Assembly: GCF_010367435.1 (NCBI RefSeq)
Contig: NZ_WJWY01000010.1
Coordinates: 1-64,000 of the forward strand
Direction of reading: 5' to 3'
DNA from: Fusobacterium sp. IOR10
Lineage (GTDB): Bacteria > Fusobacteriota > Fusobacteriia > Fusobacteriales > Fusobacteriaceae
DNA length: 64,000 bases
Every line of letters starts with the position of its first letter. The stretch's first letter is position 1. Positions 16,640 to 27,053 of the stretch are shown here, piece after piece. Below the pieces are notes generated by a model. That model was not told the DNA's origin, ran no database searches, and worked only from the letters and a program-made list of their open reading frames with translations. A program made the translations under genes and the position numbers.

Positions 16640-17898
16640 TATTCCTCACCTCTAACTAATTCAACTATTATCTCGTTTCCTTGAATTTTATCTAAAATAA
16701 CTTTAGGTATTATTACTTTTTCCATTTCTCCTGGAGCTACATGTGATTTTTTAAGACTCATAATTACATTGCCCCCATCTTTTATTTCAAGCTTCATATT
16801 ATTATAAACATTTTTAACTCTCATAAATACTTCAAGAGATTTATCTATATTTTTCATTCTAAATTTTTGAGGAACTGTGTAGCCTATTCCAAAACCATTT
16901 TTGATTTCTTTATATTCTCCATCAGAAACTTCTCCCTTTATATATTTAGATGCTGAAATTCCAGCTTTTCTTGCCTCTGCACTTACAAAATCCACTAAAT
17001 CATGAACATGAAGTACATTTCCACAAGCAAATATTCCATCTATATTAGTTTGCATCATTTCATTTACAACTGCTCCATTGGTTCTTCTATCAATTTCTAC
17101 ACCAGTAGCTCTTGAAATATCGTTTTCTGGAATAAGACCAACTGACAACAATAATGTGTCCACTTCATATGTTCTTTCTGTTCCTGAAATTGGTTTTCTA
17201 TTTTCATCAACTTCAGCTATAGTAACGCTTTCTAATCTTTCTTTTCCTTTAATATCTATTATTGTGTGAGATAAATATAAAGGTATATCGTAATCATTTA
17301 AACATTGAGCTATATTTCTTGCTAATCCTCCAGAAAATGGCATAAGTTCAACTACTGCTTCAACTTTAGCTCCTTCTAATGTCATTCTTCTAGCCATTAT
17401 AAGACCAATATCTCCAGATCCTAAAATAAGAACTTTTTTACCTACCATATAACCTTCCATATTTACATATCTTTGAGCTGTTCCTGCTGTAAATATTCCT
17501 GATGGTCTTTCTCCTGGAATAGAAATTGCTCCTCTTGTTCTTTCTCTACATCCCATAGCCAAAATAATAGCTTTTGCATCTATTAACATATAACCATCTT
17601 TTGTGTTTATTGCATGAATTTGTTTTTGTGGAGTTACATCTAATACCATAGTATCTAGTTTAATTTCTATATTCATTTGTTCCAATTGTTTTATAAATCT
17701 TCCTGCATATTCAGGTCCTGTTAACTGTTCCTTAAATTCATGAAGACCAAATCCATTATGAATACATTGTTGTAAAATTCCACCTAATTCTTTATCTCTT
17801 TCTATTACTAATATACTTTCAATTCCATTTTTTCTTGCTTCAACTGCGGCAGCTAAACCTGCTGGTCCTCCCCCAACTATAACTAAATCATATTTCAT
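16639..17898 (-). CDS. NAD(P)/FAD-dependent oxidoreductase, GlpB-like partner of GlpA
   Basis: About 419 residues with two dinucleotide folds: GGGPAGLAAAVEARKNG near the N-terminus and ILGSGDIGLIMARRM in the middle, plus the CGNVLHVHDLVDFVSAEA stretch near residue 295. It is the middle subunit of the GlpA/flavoprotein/DUF1667 set that probably oxidises glycerol-3-phosphate to dihydroxyacetone phosphate anaerobically. The frame extends upstream to 17934, but GGGAGG lies 8 bases before the ATG at 17898, which also removes an overlap with the upstream gene. Confidence 0.88.
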   Translation of the reverse strand: MKYDLVIVGGGPAGLAAAVEARKNGIESILVIERDKELGGILQQCIHNGFGLHEFKEQLTGPEYAGRFIKQLEQMNIEIKLDTMVLDVTPQKQIHAINTKDGYMLIDAKAIILAMGCRERTRGAISIPGERPSGIFTAGTAQRYVNMEGYMVGKKVLILGSGDIGLIMARRMTLEGAKVEAVVELMPFSGGLARNIAQCLNDYDIPLYLSHTIIDIKGKERLESVTIAEVDENRKPISGTERTYEVDTLLLSVGLIPENDISRATGVEIDRRTNGAVVNEMMQTNIDGIFACGNVLHVHDLVDFVSAEARKAGISASKYIKGEVSDGEYKEIKNGFGIGYTVPQKFRMKNIDKSLEVFMRVKNVYNNMKLEIKDGGNVIMSLKKSHVAPGEMEKVIIPKVILDKIQGNEIIVELVRGEE

Positions 17899-17911
17899 TT
17901 CTTGTCCCTCC

Positions 17912-19348
17912 CTATTTAACTTCTTTAGTCTCATTTGTTAAAATGTATGAACCTTTTTTATCTTGAACTATTTCGTTCAAATTCTTTCCAAGTTCTCTTG
18001 ATAAAATTTCTTGCACTCTTGGACCGCAGAATCCACCTTGACATCTTCCTGCTCCAGGTCTACATCTTTTTTTAACTCCGTCAACTGTGTGAGCTCCAAC
18101 TTTTCTGTGTATAGCATCTACAATTTCACCCTCTGTTATACTTTCACATCTACAAATAACTCTTCCATATCTAGGGTCTTTTTCTATTAATTTTGCTTTT
18201 TCTTCTTGAGACAATTCCATGAAATGAATTCTTTTTCTGTTATTTTTAAAGTTTTCTTTTTTAGTTGCTTTTAATTTTTCTACTACCATTTTTGCAACAT
18301 CTTTTCCAATTGCTGGAGCTGAAGAAAGTCCTGGAGATTTTGTTCCCGCTATATTAAAGAACCCTTCTGCATCTTTAGCTTCTCCTATTATGAAATCTCC
18401 TGTACTAGGTTCTGCTCTAATTCCTGTGAAATTTCTAATATTATCTCTATAATTTATATTTTTTATACTTTTTTCTGCTTGTCTTTTAATGTCATCTAAT
18501 CCCTCTTGAGTACTTGCTACACAATCTCTATCTTGAACATCATGAGCTGTTGGTCCAACTATTATATTCCCGTGTACTGTTTGAGCAACTAAAACTCCTT
18601 TTCCCATTTCAGTTGGGCATTGGAAAATAACACTATTTGTTAAATGAGTTTCAACTTTATCTAAAATATAGTATTCTCCTATTCTAGGATGAATATCAAA
18701 ATGTTCTTTACTAACCATATCATTTATTTTATCTGCATAAACACCTGATGAATTTATAACTACTTTTGTTTCAAATTCTCTTCCATCTTTTAATATAACT
18801 TTATAACTTCCAGATTTTTTTTCTATATTTTTTACTTCTGCATTAAGTACTATGTCTACACCATTTTCAGCTGCATTTTCAAACAACTTTATACAAAGTT
18901 CATAAGGTCCTGTTACTCCAGCTGAAGGAGCCCATAAAGCACATACAACATTTTTATTTATATTTGGCTCTTTTTCTAAAATTTCTTCTCTTTCCATAAT
19001 TCTCATGTTAGGAACACCGTTTGCTAAACCTCTTTCATATAAAGTTTCAACATGTTTTCTTTCTTCTTCTGAAAAAGCCATAACGTATGACCCTATATTT
19101 CTATATGGGGCATCTATTTCTTTGCTTAACTCTTCATACATTGCGCACCCTTCTACATTATATTTGGCCATTAAAGATCCTTCTTTTGCATCATAACCTG
19201 CATGAACTATTGCTGAATTTGCTTTTGTTGTACCATTTGAAACATCGTTTTCTTTTTCCAATACAGCTATGTTTAAATTATACTTTGACAACTCTCTTGA
19301 AACTGACGCTCCCATTATTCCAGCACCTATCACTAACACGTCTAACAT
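17912..19348 (-). CDS. glpA: Glycerol-3-phosphate dehydrogenase, GlpA-like with C-terminal [2Fe-2S] domain
   Basis: 478-residue flavoprotein. GAGIMGASVSREL (7-19) binds FAD and a DAO-type oxidase domain spans to about 370. A BFD-like [2Fe-2S] domain follows, with Cys in VICRCESI and in KKRCRPGAGRCQGGFCGPR (about 400-455). It likely oxidises glycerol-3-phosphate to dihydroxyacetone phosphate together with the two downstream products. It has its own promoter and a leader with a terminator that a GlpP-type antiterminator could control. Confidence 0.9.
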   Translation of the reverse strand: MLDVLVIGAGIMGASVSRELSKYNLNIAVLEKENDVSNGTTKANSAIVHAGYDAKEGSLMAKYNVEGCAMYEELSKEIDAPYRNIGSYVMAFSEEERKHVETLYERGLANGVPNMRIMEREEILEKEPNINKNVVCALWAPSAGVTGPYELCIKLFENAAENGVDIVLNAEVKNIEKKSGSYKVILKDGREFETKVVINSSGVYADKINDMVSKEHFDIHPRIGEYYILDKVETHLTNSVIFQCPTEMGKGVLVAQTVHGNIIVGPTAHDVQDRDCVASTQEGLDDIKRQAEKSIKNINYRDNIRNFTGIRAEPSTGDFIIGEAKDAEGFFNIAGTKSPGLSSAPAIGKDVAKMVVEKLKATKKENFKNNRKRIHFMELSQEEKAKLIEKDPRYGRVICRCESITEGEIVDAIHRKVGAHTVDGVKKRCRPGAGRCQGGFCGPRVQEILSRELGKNLNEIVQDKKGSYILTNETKEVK

Positions 19349-19378
19349 TTTTACCTCCCTAAAATCTTAAAAAAAAAT

Positions 19379-19424
19379 AGTCAAACAAAGAAAAGAAGAC
19401 AATATCCCTTTCCTTTGTTTGACT
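19379..19424 (-). terminator. Leader terminator ahead of glpA
   Basis: Perfect 12-bp stem AGTCAAACAAAG/CTTTGTTTGACT, then a long T-run on the minus strand. It lies between the glpA promoter and glpA, so it must be read through. The last bases of its upstream arm are shared with a competing hairpin (19421-19441). Confidence 0.85.
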
Positions 19425-19441
19425 CTCTTTAATCTCTAGTC
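19421..19441 (-). promoter_or_regulatory. Candidate GlpP-type antiterminator hairpin (glpA leader)
   Basis: On the minus strand, GACT and AGTC enclose a purine-rich loop (AGAGATTAAAGAG). The AGTC arm is also the first part of the terminator stem at 19413-19424, so the two structures exclude each other. The loop resembles those in the glpF and dctP leaders. Confidence 0.55.
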
Positions 19442-19462
19442 AATATTATATTTCTGCAGTTA

Positions 19463-19491
19463 ATTATCTCTTATTTAGGATATTTTGTCAA
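19463..19491 (-). promoter_or_regulatory. Promoter of the glpA operon
   Basis: TTGACA (19491-19486), 17-base spacer, GATAAT (19468-19463) on the minus strand, starting 8 bp beyond the dhaM stop. Confidence 0.75.
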
Positions 19492-19498
19492 TCTGTTT

Positions 19499-19897
19499 TT
19501 ATACTTTTTTAAAAGATTTCAAATCTTCTAATTCTTCTTGAATGTCACCTATATTAATATCATCGTCATTCATTGAAACAGCTAAAATAGCTCCCTCTAC
19601 TATTGGGGCATCTGCTATCTTTATTAAATCTTTATTAAATTTATCATCTTCAATAAATTCTATTGCCATTTCTGAATTTAATATTGAACTTCCTAAATCA
19701 CAAAAAATTAAAACTCCATCCTTTTCATAAGCTTCTTCTATTGATTTTTTTATCACCATTGGATTAGATCCAAAAGCTCCATCATCCATTCCCCCACCAT
19801 TTAATATTTTAAATGGTTTGTTTTGCATTTCTTTACAAAGATTTATTATTTCATCTCCTAGTTTTTCATTATGAGACACTATCACTATTCCTATCAT
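19499..19897 (-). CDS. dhaM: PTS-dependent dihydroxyacetone kinase, phosphotransferase subunit DhaM
   Basis: 132 residues, the length of the EIIA-man-like domain alone, so the HPr-like and EI-like extensions found in E. coli DhaM are absent. His9 in IGIVIVSHNEKL is the predicted phosphoryl acceptor. It passes phosphate from PTS HPr to ADP bound on DhaL, and DhaK then makes dihydroxyacetone phosphate. It overlaps dhaL by 4 bp. No dihydroxyacetone-forming glycerol dehydrogenase (dhaD/gldA) is in the window. Confidence 0.93.
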   Translation of the reverse strand: MIGIVIVSHNEKLGDEIINLCKEMQNKPFKILNGGGMDDGAFGSNPMVIKKSIEEAYEKDGVLIFCDLGSSILNSEMAIEFIEDDKFNKDLIKIADAPIVEGAILAVSMNDDDINIGDIQEELEDLKSFKKV

Positions 19898-20526
19898 ATT
19901 CCATTACCTCGCAATACTTCTGTTATAGTTTCTAAAATCATATAAGAAGATGCTGCACCTGGATCCAAATGGCCTATACTTCTTTCTTTTAAATAACTTG
20001 CCCTTCCCTTCTTTGCAATCATTTCTATAGTTGAATCCCTTCCAGATTTTGCTTTTTCTAAAGCTTCTGAAAAAAGTAATCCTATCTTTATTTCTTTATT
20101 GATATTTTCTTTTAGATAATTACAAAATGGAACTAAAGTATCTAACATAGTTTTCTCTTCTATATCAGATTTTCCTCTCATTTTAATTCCTTCTATTCCA
20201 ATATTAATTATTTCAGGAATATCTTCTTTTGAAATATTTTCTTTTCCCTTCATGAATATTCCCATCTTCATAAAGGCTGTTCCATAAAGAGCTCCTGAAG
20301 CTCCACCAACATTGGATATTAATGTCATTGCTATTTTAGTTATTATTTCATTATTGCTTAATTCAACATATTTTTCTGATTCTTCCTTTAATTTTGTAAA
20401 ACCTCTATTTAAATTAACTCCGTGATCTCCATCTCCAATAGCTCTATCTAAATCTGTTAGATAATCTTTATTTTCCTTTATTGTTTCTGCAATTTTATTG
20501 ATCATTTCTATAATTATTTTTTGCAT
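19894..20526 (-). CDS. dhaL: Dihydroxyacetone kinase subunit DhaL
   Basis: 210-residue ADP-binding subunit that carries the phosphoryl group from DhaM to dihydroxyacetone on DhaK. DRAIGDGDHGVNLNRGF (about 25-41) supplies the Asp residues that bind Mg-ADP, and GGASGALYGTAF (about 74-85) is the nucleotide lid. It starts 12 bp after dhaK and overlaps dhaM. Confidence 0.95.
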   Translation of the reverse strand: MQKIIIEMINKIAETIKENKDYLTDLDRAIGDGDHGVNLNRGFTKLKEESEKYVELSNNEIITKIAMTLISNVGGASGALYGTAFMKMGIFMKGKENISKEDIPEIINIGIEGIKMRGKSDIEEKTMLDTLVPFCNYLKENINKEIKIGLLFSEALEKAKSGRDSTIEMIAKKGRASYLKERSIGHLDPGAASSYMILETITEVLRGNGI

Positions 20527-20538
20527 ATTATCTCCTTT

Positions 20539-21534
20539 TTATAGGTTTTTCATTCCAACTGTATCACTTTGAGCATCCAATAATTCTTTCATTTCATCAT
20601 CTAATTTTAATAAACTTATTGAGAAACCTTCCATATCAATAGAAGTCATAAAGTTTCCAACCAATGTTTTATAAATTTTTATTTCTTTTTTATCTAAAAC
20701 TTCTTTAACTGTCTTATTTGCAATATATAATTCTATTAAAGTTGTTGCACCTAAACCATTAACCATAACTGCAACTTCATCATCTGGTTTTATTTCAGAA
20801 TGTTTAAAAATTTCATCTAAAAGTTGTTTTGCATGAACTTCTGCAGTTTTAATTTTTTCTCTATGAGTTCCTGGTTCCCCATGAATTCCTAAACCTATTT
20901 CAACTTCATCTGGAGCTATATCAAAACTTTTTCTTCCTGTTGTAGGAACAAAACAAGGTTCTAAAGACATTCCCATAGTTTTAACATTATGTATAACTTT
21001 TTCTCCTAATTTTTTTAATTTTTCCAAAGAATATCCTTTTTCTGCTGCTGCTCCAACTATTTTATGAACAAAAACAGTTCCAGCTATTCCTCTTCTACCA
21101 ACTGTATATGTACTATCTTCAACAGCTACATCATCATCTACAACTACCTTATCTACTTTTATTCCGTCAGCTGTTGCTAATTCTGCTGCCATTTCAAAGT
21201 TCATAACATCTCCACTATAGTTTTTTATAATTAACAATACACCTGCATCTGTTGCAACTGCTTTTATTGCATCATAAACTTCGTCTGCACCTGGAGATGA
21301 AAAAATTTGTCCACAAACTGCTGCATCTAACATTCCTCTTCCAACATATCCTGCATGAGCTGGTTCATGACCACTTCCACCACCACTTATTAAAGCTACT
21401 TTACCTACTTTTTTTTCTTTTCTTATAATTATATTTCTACCTTCAACTCTATCTAATAAATTTCCATGAGCATCTACCATTCCTATAAGCATTTCATCAA
21501 CTATATTATCTACATTATTTAATATTTTTTTCAT
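20539..21534 (-). CDS. dhaK: Dihydroxyacetone kinase subunit DhaK
   Basis: 331 residues. It binds dihydroxyacetone as a hemiaminal to a His, probably the one in GLGIHGEPG (about residue 218). GGGSGHEPAHAGYVG (about 51-65) lies at the substrate site. First of three dha genes, downstream of glpK with about 105 bp between, in which a strong hairpin lies. It joins glycerol use to the PTS. Confidence 0.96.
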   Translation of the reverse strand: MKKILNNVDNIVDEMLIGMVDAHGNLLDRVEGRNIIIRKEKKVGKVALISGGGSGHEPAHAGYVGRGMLDAAVCGQIFSSPGADEVYDAIKAVATDAGVLLIIKNYSGDVMNFEMAAELATADGIKVDKVVVDDDVAVEDSTYTVGRRGIAGTVFVHKIVGAAAEKGYSLEKLKKLGEKVIHNVKTMGMSLEPCFVPTTGRKSFDIAPDEVEIGLGIHGEPGTHREKIKTAEVHAKQLLDEIFKHSEIKPDDEVAVMVNGLGATTLIELYIANKTVKEVLDKKEIKIYKTLVGNFMTSIDMEGFSISLLKLDDEMKELLDAQSDTVGMKNL

Positions 21535-21557
21535 GATTCCTCCTATTTAAGAAATTT

Positions 21558-21594
21558 AGGCTAGATAAAGAAATACTTTATCTTTACCTAGCCT
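21558..21594 (-). other. Nested hairpin between glpK and dhaK
   Basis: AGGCTA/TAGCCT outer arms enclose GATAAAG/CTTTATC inner arms. On the minus strand it is followed by AAATTTCTT, with no proper T-run, so it looks more like a processing or stability element than a strong terminator. Confidence 0.5.
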
Positions 21595-21639
21595 GGTATT
21601 ATTTTAAAAGTTCAGTAATTATCATAACTTTATATTATT

Positions 21640-23148
<1,509 letters not shown>

Positions 23149-23191
23149 CTAATAAATTTATCACTATTCAAAGTTGTATTTAAATTAAAAT

Positions 23192-23920
23192 TTATACTGC
23201 CATTGCAATGAACCACACATAGAAAACTCCTCCAACTATTCCACCAAGTGCTGGTCCTACAATTGGAACCCAAGCATATCCCCAGTTTGATCCACCTTTT
23301 CCTTTTATTGGTAACATAGCATGAGCTATTCTTGGTCCTAAATCTCTAGCAGGATTTATAGCAAATCCTGTTGCTCCACCTAGTGCCATACCTATAACTG
23401 CGATTAGCATACCTATAACAAATGGTGCCATTCCACCTGTGACTCCGTTTCCATATCCTATTGCTAAAATTCCTGCAACTAATAAGAAAGTTCCAAGAAA
23501 CTCTGTTACTGCGTTCATTGGTTTATTATCAATAGCTGGTCCTGTTGCAAAAACTCCTAATTTTGTTCCTGCTTCTGGTTCTTCATCCATTAAATCCTTA
23601 TAACTTAACCACGCTAAACAAGCTCCTACAAAAGCTCCTATAACTTGAGCAATAATGTATCCAGGTACTAATTTCCAAGGGAAAGAACCTGCTGCTGCTA
23701 ATCCCAATGTTACTGCTGGATTTAAATGAGCTCCACTAACCCATCCAACCATATAAACTGCCATTGTAACTGATAAACCCCATCCCATACATATTACTAT
23801 CCATCCTGAACCTTTACCATAACTTTTATTTAAACTAGTGGTCATATTAACTCCATTACCAAAAAATAAAAGTGCTGCTGTTCCTATAAATTCTCCTAAA
23901 TACATTGCTCCTGGTGTCAT
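23192..23920 (-). CDS. glpF: Glycerol uptake facilitator (aquaglyceroporin)
   Basis: 242-residue MIP-family channel with six membrane helices. The two NPA motifs are HLNPAVTLG (about 66) and AINPARDLGPR (about 187); Asp after the second NPAR is typical of glycerol-conducting members. It imports glycerol by facilitated diffusion for GlpK, encoded next. It is first of the glpF-glpK-dhaKLM run, with a strong promoter and a leader terminator upstream. GGAGGG sits about 7 bases before the ATG. Confidence 0.97.
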   Translation of the reverse strand: MTPGAMYLGEFIGTAALLFFGNGVNMTTSLNKSYGKGSGWIVICMGWGLSVTMAVYMVGWVSGAHLNPAVTLGLAAAGSFPWKLVPGYIIAQVIGAFVGACLAWLSYKDLMDEEPEAGTKLGVFATGPAIDNKPMNAVTEFLGTFLLVAGILAIGYGNGVTGGMAPFVIGMLIAVIGMALGGATGFAINPARDLGPRIAHAMLPIKGKGGSNWGYAWVPIVGPALGGIVGGVFYVWFIAMAV

Positions 23921-23969
23921 AATTGTCCCTCCTTTTAATCTAAAAACAACAAAATACTTAATAAAAAAA

Positions 23970-24015
23970 GAAAACCTTAAACTATAACTTTTTCAAATTA
24001 TTCTTTCAAGCCTCC
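23970..24015 (-). terminator. Imperfect leader terminator ahead of glpF
   Basis: On the minus strand, GGAGGCTTGAAA (24015-24004) pairs with TTTAAGGTTTTC (23981-23970), with several G-U pairs and one mismatch, and is followed by seven T. Its upstream arm overlaps the candidate antiterminator hairpin. Confidence 0.5.
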
Positions 24016-24029
24016 TTTTTCTCCCAGCT
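24008..24029 (-). promoter_or_regulatory. Candidate GlpP-type antiterminator hairpin (glpF leader)
   Basis: AGC and GCT arms around the purine loop TGGGAGAAAAAGGAG on the minus strand. The motif is closely matched in the dctP leader (28166-28187). It shares GGAGGCTT with the terminator stem, so the two structures compete. Confidence 0.55.
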
Positions 24030-24045
24030 ATATTCTATTAATCTA

Positions 24046-24074
24046 AGAATACCCCATGTTTTTTGTTTTGTCAA
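24046..24074 (-). promoter_or_regulatory. Promoter of glpF-glpK-dhaKLM
   Basis: TTGACA (24074-24069), 17-base spacer, TATTCT (24051-24046) on the minus strand. The transcript would have a leader of about 120 nt. Confidence 0.8.
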
Positions 24075-24147
24075 CAGGTTATGTAAGCTATTAAGGAATT
24101 TTTTGTTCTAATATAATAACAATAAGACTATTTATTTACGGTTAGAG

Positions 24148-24181
24148 CTAAAAAAAATCTGGAAAATTTCCAGATTTTTTT
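24148..24181. terminator. Terminator after the HAD phosphatase gene
   Basis: AAAAAATCTGGAAA pairs with TTTCCAGATTTTTT; T-runs on both strands. It ends the HAD gene on the minus strand and insulates glpF. Confidence 0.85.
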
Positions 24182-24186
24182 ATTAT

Positions 24187-24978
24187 TTAAATTTCTTCAA
24201 TCATTTCATTTATTGAATCATACACATAATCTGGCACAAATTCAGTACTAGCTAGCATTTTTTTGTTAGTTTCCCCACTCATAACCAATATAGAAGTTAA
24301 CCCATTGTCTAGTCCTGTTCTTATATCTGTATAAAGTCTATCTCCAACAATACATAAATCTTCCTTCTTTAATTTATATTTTTCCAAAATCCCATCCACT
24401 ATGTATTTATTTGGTTTTCCCACAACTAAAGGTTCTTTTCCTGTGGTTCCTTTTATTAAAGCTATGATAGATCCAACATCTGGCATACATTTCCTCCCTG
24501 CTAAAGGGCACACATAATCTGGGTGAGTTGCTATGTATTTAACTCCTTCAGATATATAATCACATGCAATCCATAATTTTTCATATGTTAAAGTTGTATC
24601 GAAACCAAGTACAACAAAATCTATTTCTTGATCTCTTTCCTTAATTAGTTTAAATCCAGCTTTTTCAAATTCATCTTCCAAAGCCTTTGTTCCCAATAAA
24701 AATATTCTTGCACCTTTTTTTATTTTATTTAAATAAATAGTAGTGGCTTCTCCAGAAGTAAATATTTCATTTTCTTCAGCTTTTATTCCAAGTTTTCCTA
24801 ATTTTTCAACATAGGAACCTTTATTTTTAGATGAGTTATTAGTTAAAAATAAATATTTTTTATTTTTTTCTTTTATTTTCTTTAAAAATTCTTTTGCTCC
24901 ATAAATTAATTCATCTCCTAGATATATAGTCCCATCCATATCCAATAAAAAACATTCCTTCTCTTTAAGTTTGCCCAT
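24187..24978 (-). CDS. HAD superfamily IIA phosphatase (NagD/PGP-like)
   Basis: 263 residues with HAD motif I LLDMDGTIYLG (12-22), motif II FLTNNSS (44-50), a cap domain and motifs III/IV KPNKYIV and GDRLYTDI (about 184-215). Family members act on p-nitrophenyl phosphate, nucleotides, phosphoglycolate or glycerol-3-phosphate. Because it lies between a TRAP transporter and the glycerol genes, a polyol-phosphate or glycerol-3-phosphate substrate is plausible; that is inference only. A terminator (25000-25039) separates it from dctM, so its expression depends on read-through or a weak promoter. Confidence 0.85.
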   Translation of the reverse strand: MGKLKEKECFLLDMDGTIYLGDELIYGAKEFLKKIKEKNKKYLFLTNNSSKNKGSYVEKLGKLGIKAEENEIFTSGEATTIYLNKIKKGARIFLLGTKALEDEFEKAGFKLIKERDQEIDFVVLGFDTTLTYEKLWIACDYISEGVKYIATHPDYVCPLAGRKCMPDVGSIIALIKGTTGKEPLVVGKPNKYIVDGILEKYKLKKEDLCIVGDRLYTDIRTGLDNGLTSILVMSGETNKKMLASTEFVPDYVYDSINEMIEEI

Positions 24979-24999
24979 CTTTCCCCCTTAAAATAAAAA

Positions 25000-25039
25000 G
25001 GATTGTATCTTACAAATTTAATCTTGTAAAAGACAACCC
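25000..25039 (-). terminator. Terminator after dctM
   Basis: Long imperfect stem (GGTTGTCTTTTACAA with TTGTAAGATACAATCC) followed by CTTTTTATTTT on the minus strand. Confidence 0.65.
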
Positions 25040-25082
25040 TTTGAATTACATTAAAAAATCTCAAATCAAAATTAAGTTTATT

Positions 25083-26369
25083 TTAACTAAATAAATTTGG
25101 AATAATCAATGCTATACTTTGAGAATATGTTACCATAACTAAAACTATTAATAAAGCCACTACAAATGGCCAGATTTCGCTTATGAAATCCTCTAGCTTT
25201 ACATCAACTATAGAACATACTGTAAACATCATTGATCCAAATGGTGGTGTTAATCCACCTATCATTATATTAACTATAAATATTACACCAAAATGTAAAG
25301 GATCTATTCCTAAAGCTGTTACTGCAGGAACTAACAATGGGGCTAATATAACCAAAGCTGCTCCACCTTCTATAAACATTCCTATAAATAAAAGCATAAC
25401 ATTAATCAACATAAGTAATACAAATCTATTATCTGTAAAAGTCATAAGACCATTAGTTATCATTTGAGGTATTCTCTCTAATGTTAAGTAATAACCAAAA
25501 ACTTTAGCTGATGCTATAATAATCATAACAGATCCTGTACTTCTTACTGTCTCTGTTAAAATTATAGGAATATGTTTAAATTTTAGTTTTCTATAAATTA
25601 ATGTTCCTACTACAAAACAGAAAAATACTGCAATTCCCCCTGCTTCTGTTGGAGTAAACATTCCAATTCTCATTCCTAAAATAATTCCAAATGGTATTGC
25701 TAAAGCCCATACTGATTTTAAAGCTTGTTTTCCTATCTCAGGAAGAGTGGCTGCTTTTGCTCTAGTTGGAGCATAACCTCTTTTCACTGATATTATGTAA
25801 ACTGTTATCATTAGGGCACCTGTCATTAATATTCCAGGAGTATACCCTGCTAAGAACATATCCCCCACAGGTATATTTGCAATTAAAGCATATAATATCA
25901 AGTTAGTTCCTGGTGGAATAACTGGACTAACTGATGAAGAAGCTGCTGTTACTGCTGCTGCAAAGGGAGCTGTAAACCCTTTCTTCAACATTTCAGGAAC
26001 TAATATTTTAGATTCCATTGCTGCATCTGCATTGGCAGAACCTGAAATTCCACCCATCATAGCACTAAGTAAACAGTTAACTTGAGCAAGTCCACCTTTT
26101 AAATGCCCTGCTAAAACTTCAGCCATATTCATTAATTGTTCACTAATACCTGAATAATTCATAACTGAACCAACCATTATAAAGAAAGGTACCGCTAAAT
26201 ATGGAAATGATTCAACTGATGTTGAAAATCTTTGAATAATCATATTCATTTCCATGATATGATTTATAAATATAAAGTAAAACAATGCTGATCCCATAAG
26301 AGCAAAACCTATTGGTATATTCAAAAAGAATAAAATAAATAAAACCACTATTGGAGAAAACGAATTCAT
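25083..26369 (-). CDS. dctM: TRAP transporter large permease subunit (DctM)
   Basis: 428 residues with about a dozen membrane helices, the ion-coupled translocation subunit of a TRAP transporter. Family motifs GGISGSANADAAMESKIL (about 105) and IPPGTNLILYALI (about 150), and the GGLTPPFGSMMF stretch near 373, are intact. It starts 15 bp after dctQ. Substrate is set by the binding protein and cannot be read from this subunit. Confidence 0.94.
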   Translation of the reverse strand: MNSFSPIVVLFILFFLNIPIGFALMGSALFYFIFINHIMEMNMIIQRFSTSVESFPYLAVPFFIMVGSVMNYSGISEQLMNMAEVLAGHLKGGLAQVNCLLSAMMGGISGSANADAAMESKILVPEMLKKGFTAPFAAAVTAASSSVSPVIPPGTNLILYALIANIPVGDMFLAGYTPGILMTGALMITVYIISVKRGYAPTRAKAATLPEIGKQALKSVWALAIPFGIILGMRIGMFTPTEAGGIAVFFCFVVGTLIYRKLKFKHIPIILTETVRSTGSVMIIIASAKVFGYYLTLERIPQMITNGLMTFTDNRFVLLMLINVMLLFIGMFIEGGAALVILAPLLVPAVTALGIDPLHFGVIFIVNIMIGGLTPPFGSMMFTVCSIVDVKLEDFISEIWPFVVALLIVLVMVTYSQSIALIIPNLFS

Positions 26370-26384
26370 ATTACTAATACCCCC

Positions 26385-26876
26385 CTAATCTTTTTTCTCA
26401 TCAACGTGTAAAAATGCTTTTTTAAACGCTTCTATCATAAATAATAAAGAATATAATGTCATTAATCCAAAAGATACAACTAAAGACGCATTAATATACG
26501 AATAAGACATCTCCAAGGCTGAAGTTATCTTTGTTGAACCTGAAACATAACCATAACTAAATACAAACATCAAAACATTTAAACCTAATAAAATAATTGA
26601 TGTGAAAAACTCCGCTACATTTCTTATTTTAGTTGGCAATAAAATCATTAAAGCTTCAACACCTATAAGTCCTTTTTCTCTGTAAGCTCCTGCAGTTCCT
26701 AAAAAAATTGTCCAAATAAAGCAACCTACTGCCACTTCCTCTGTCCAATAATAAGTAAAATTTAAACAATATCTTGTAAATACATTCATTATAACTATAA
26801 CAACAGTTACACTTATAAATAAACTTCCAAGATACAACTCAAAATGTTTCAGAAAATCATTTAATCCTTTTTTCAT
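26385..26876 (-). CDS. dctQ: TRAP transporter small permease subunit (DctQ)
   Basis: About 163 residues with four membrane helices. YWTEEVAVGCFIWTIFLGTAGAY, beginning near residue 40 of the chosen start, is the family signature. The frame opens upstream to 26930, but GAGGAG lies 6 bases before the ATG at 26876, and the upstream extension is unlike DctQ N-termini. Separated from dctP by a hairpin and closely followed by dctM. Confidence 0.92.
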   Translation of the reverse strand: MKKGLNDFLKHFELYLGSLFISVTVVIVIMNVFTRYCLNFTYYWTEEVAVGCFIWTIFLGTAGAYREKGLIGVEALMILLPTKIRNVAEFFTSIILLGLNVLMFVFSYGYVSGSTKITSALEMSYSYINASLVVSFGLMTLYSLLFMIEAFKKAFLHVDEKKD

Positions 26877-26987
26877 TGTCCACTCCTCATATAATATATT
26901 ACCTTTTTTTGTCCATTTAAAAATAAACACTTTTTTAATAAATTGAGTATTCTATTAAAAATGTATTTATTTTTAGTATATAATTTA

Positions 26988-27025
26988 TAAAAAAAGCTAG
27001 ATGTCGGACTAACTCCAACATCTAG
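26988..27025 (-). terminator. Hairpin with T-run between dctP and dctQM
   Basis: CTAGATGT/ACATCTAG with an inner GGA/TCC stem, then CTTTTTTTAT on the minus strand. It probably stops part of the transcripts so that binding protein is made in excess over permease. Confidence 0.75.
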
Positions 27026-27053
27026 TCTCTCCTTATACAAATATTATACTTAA

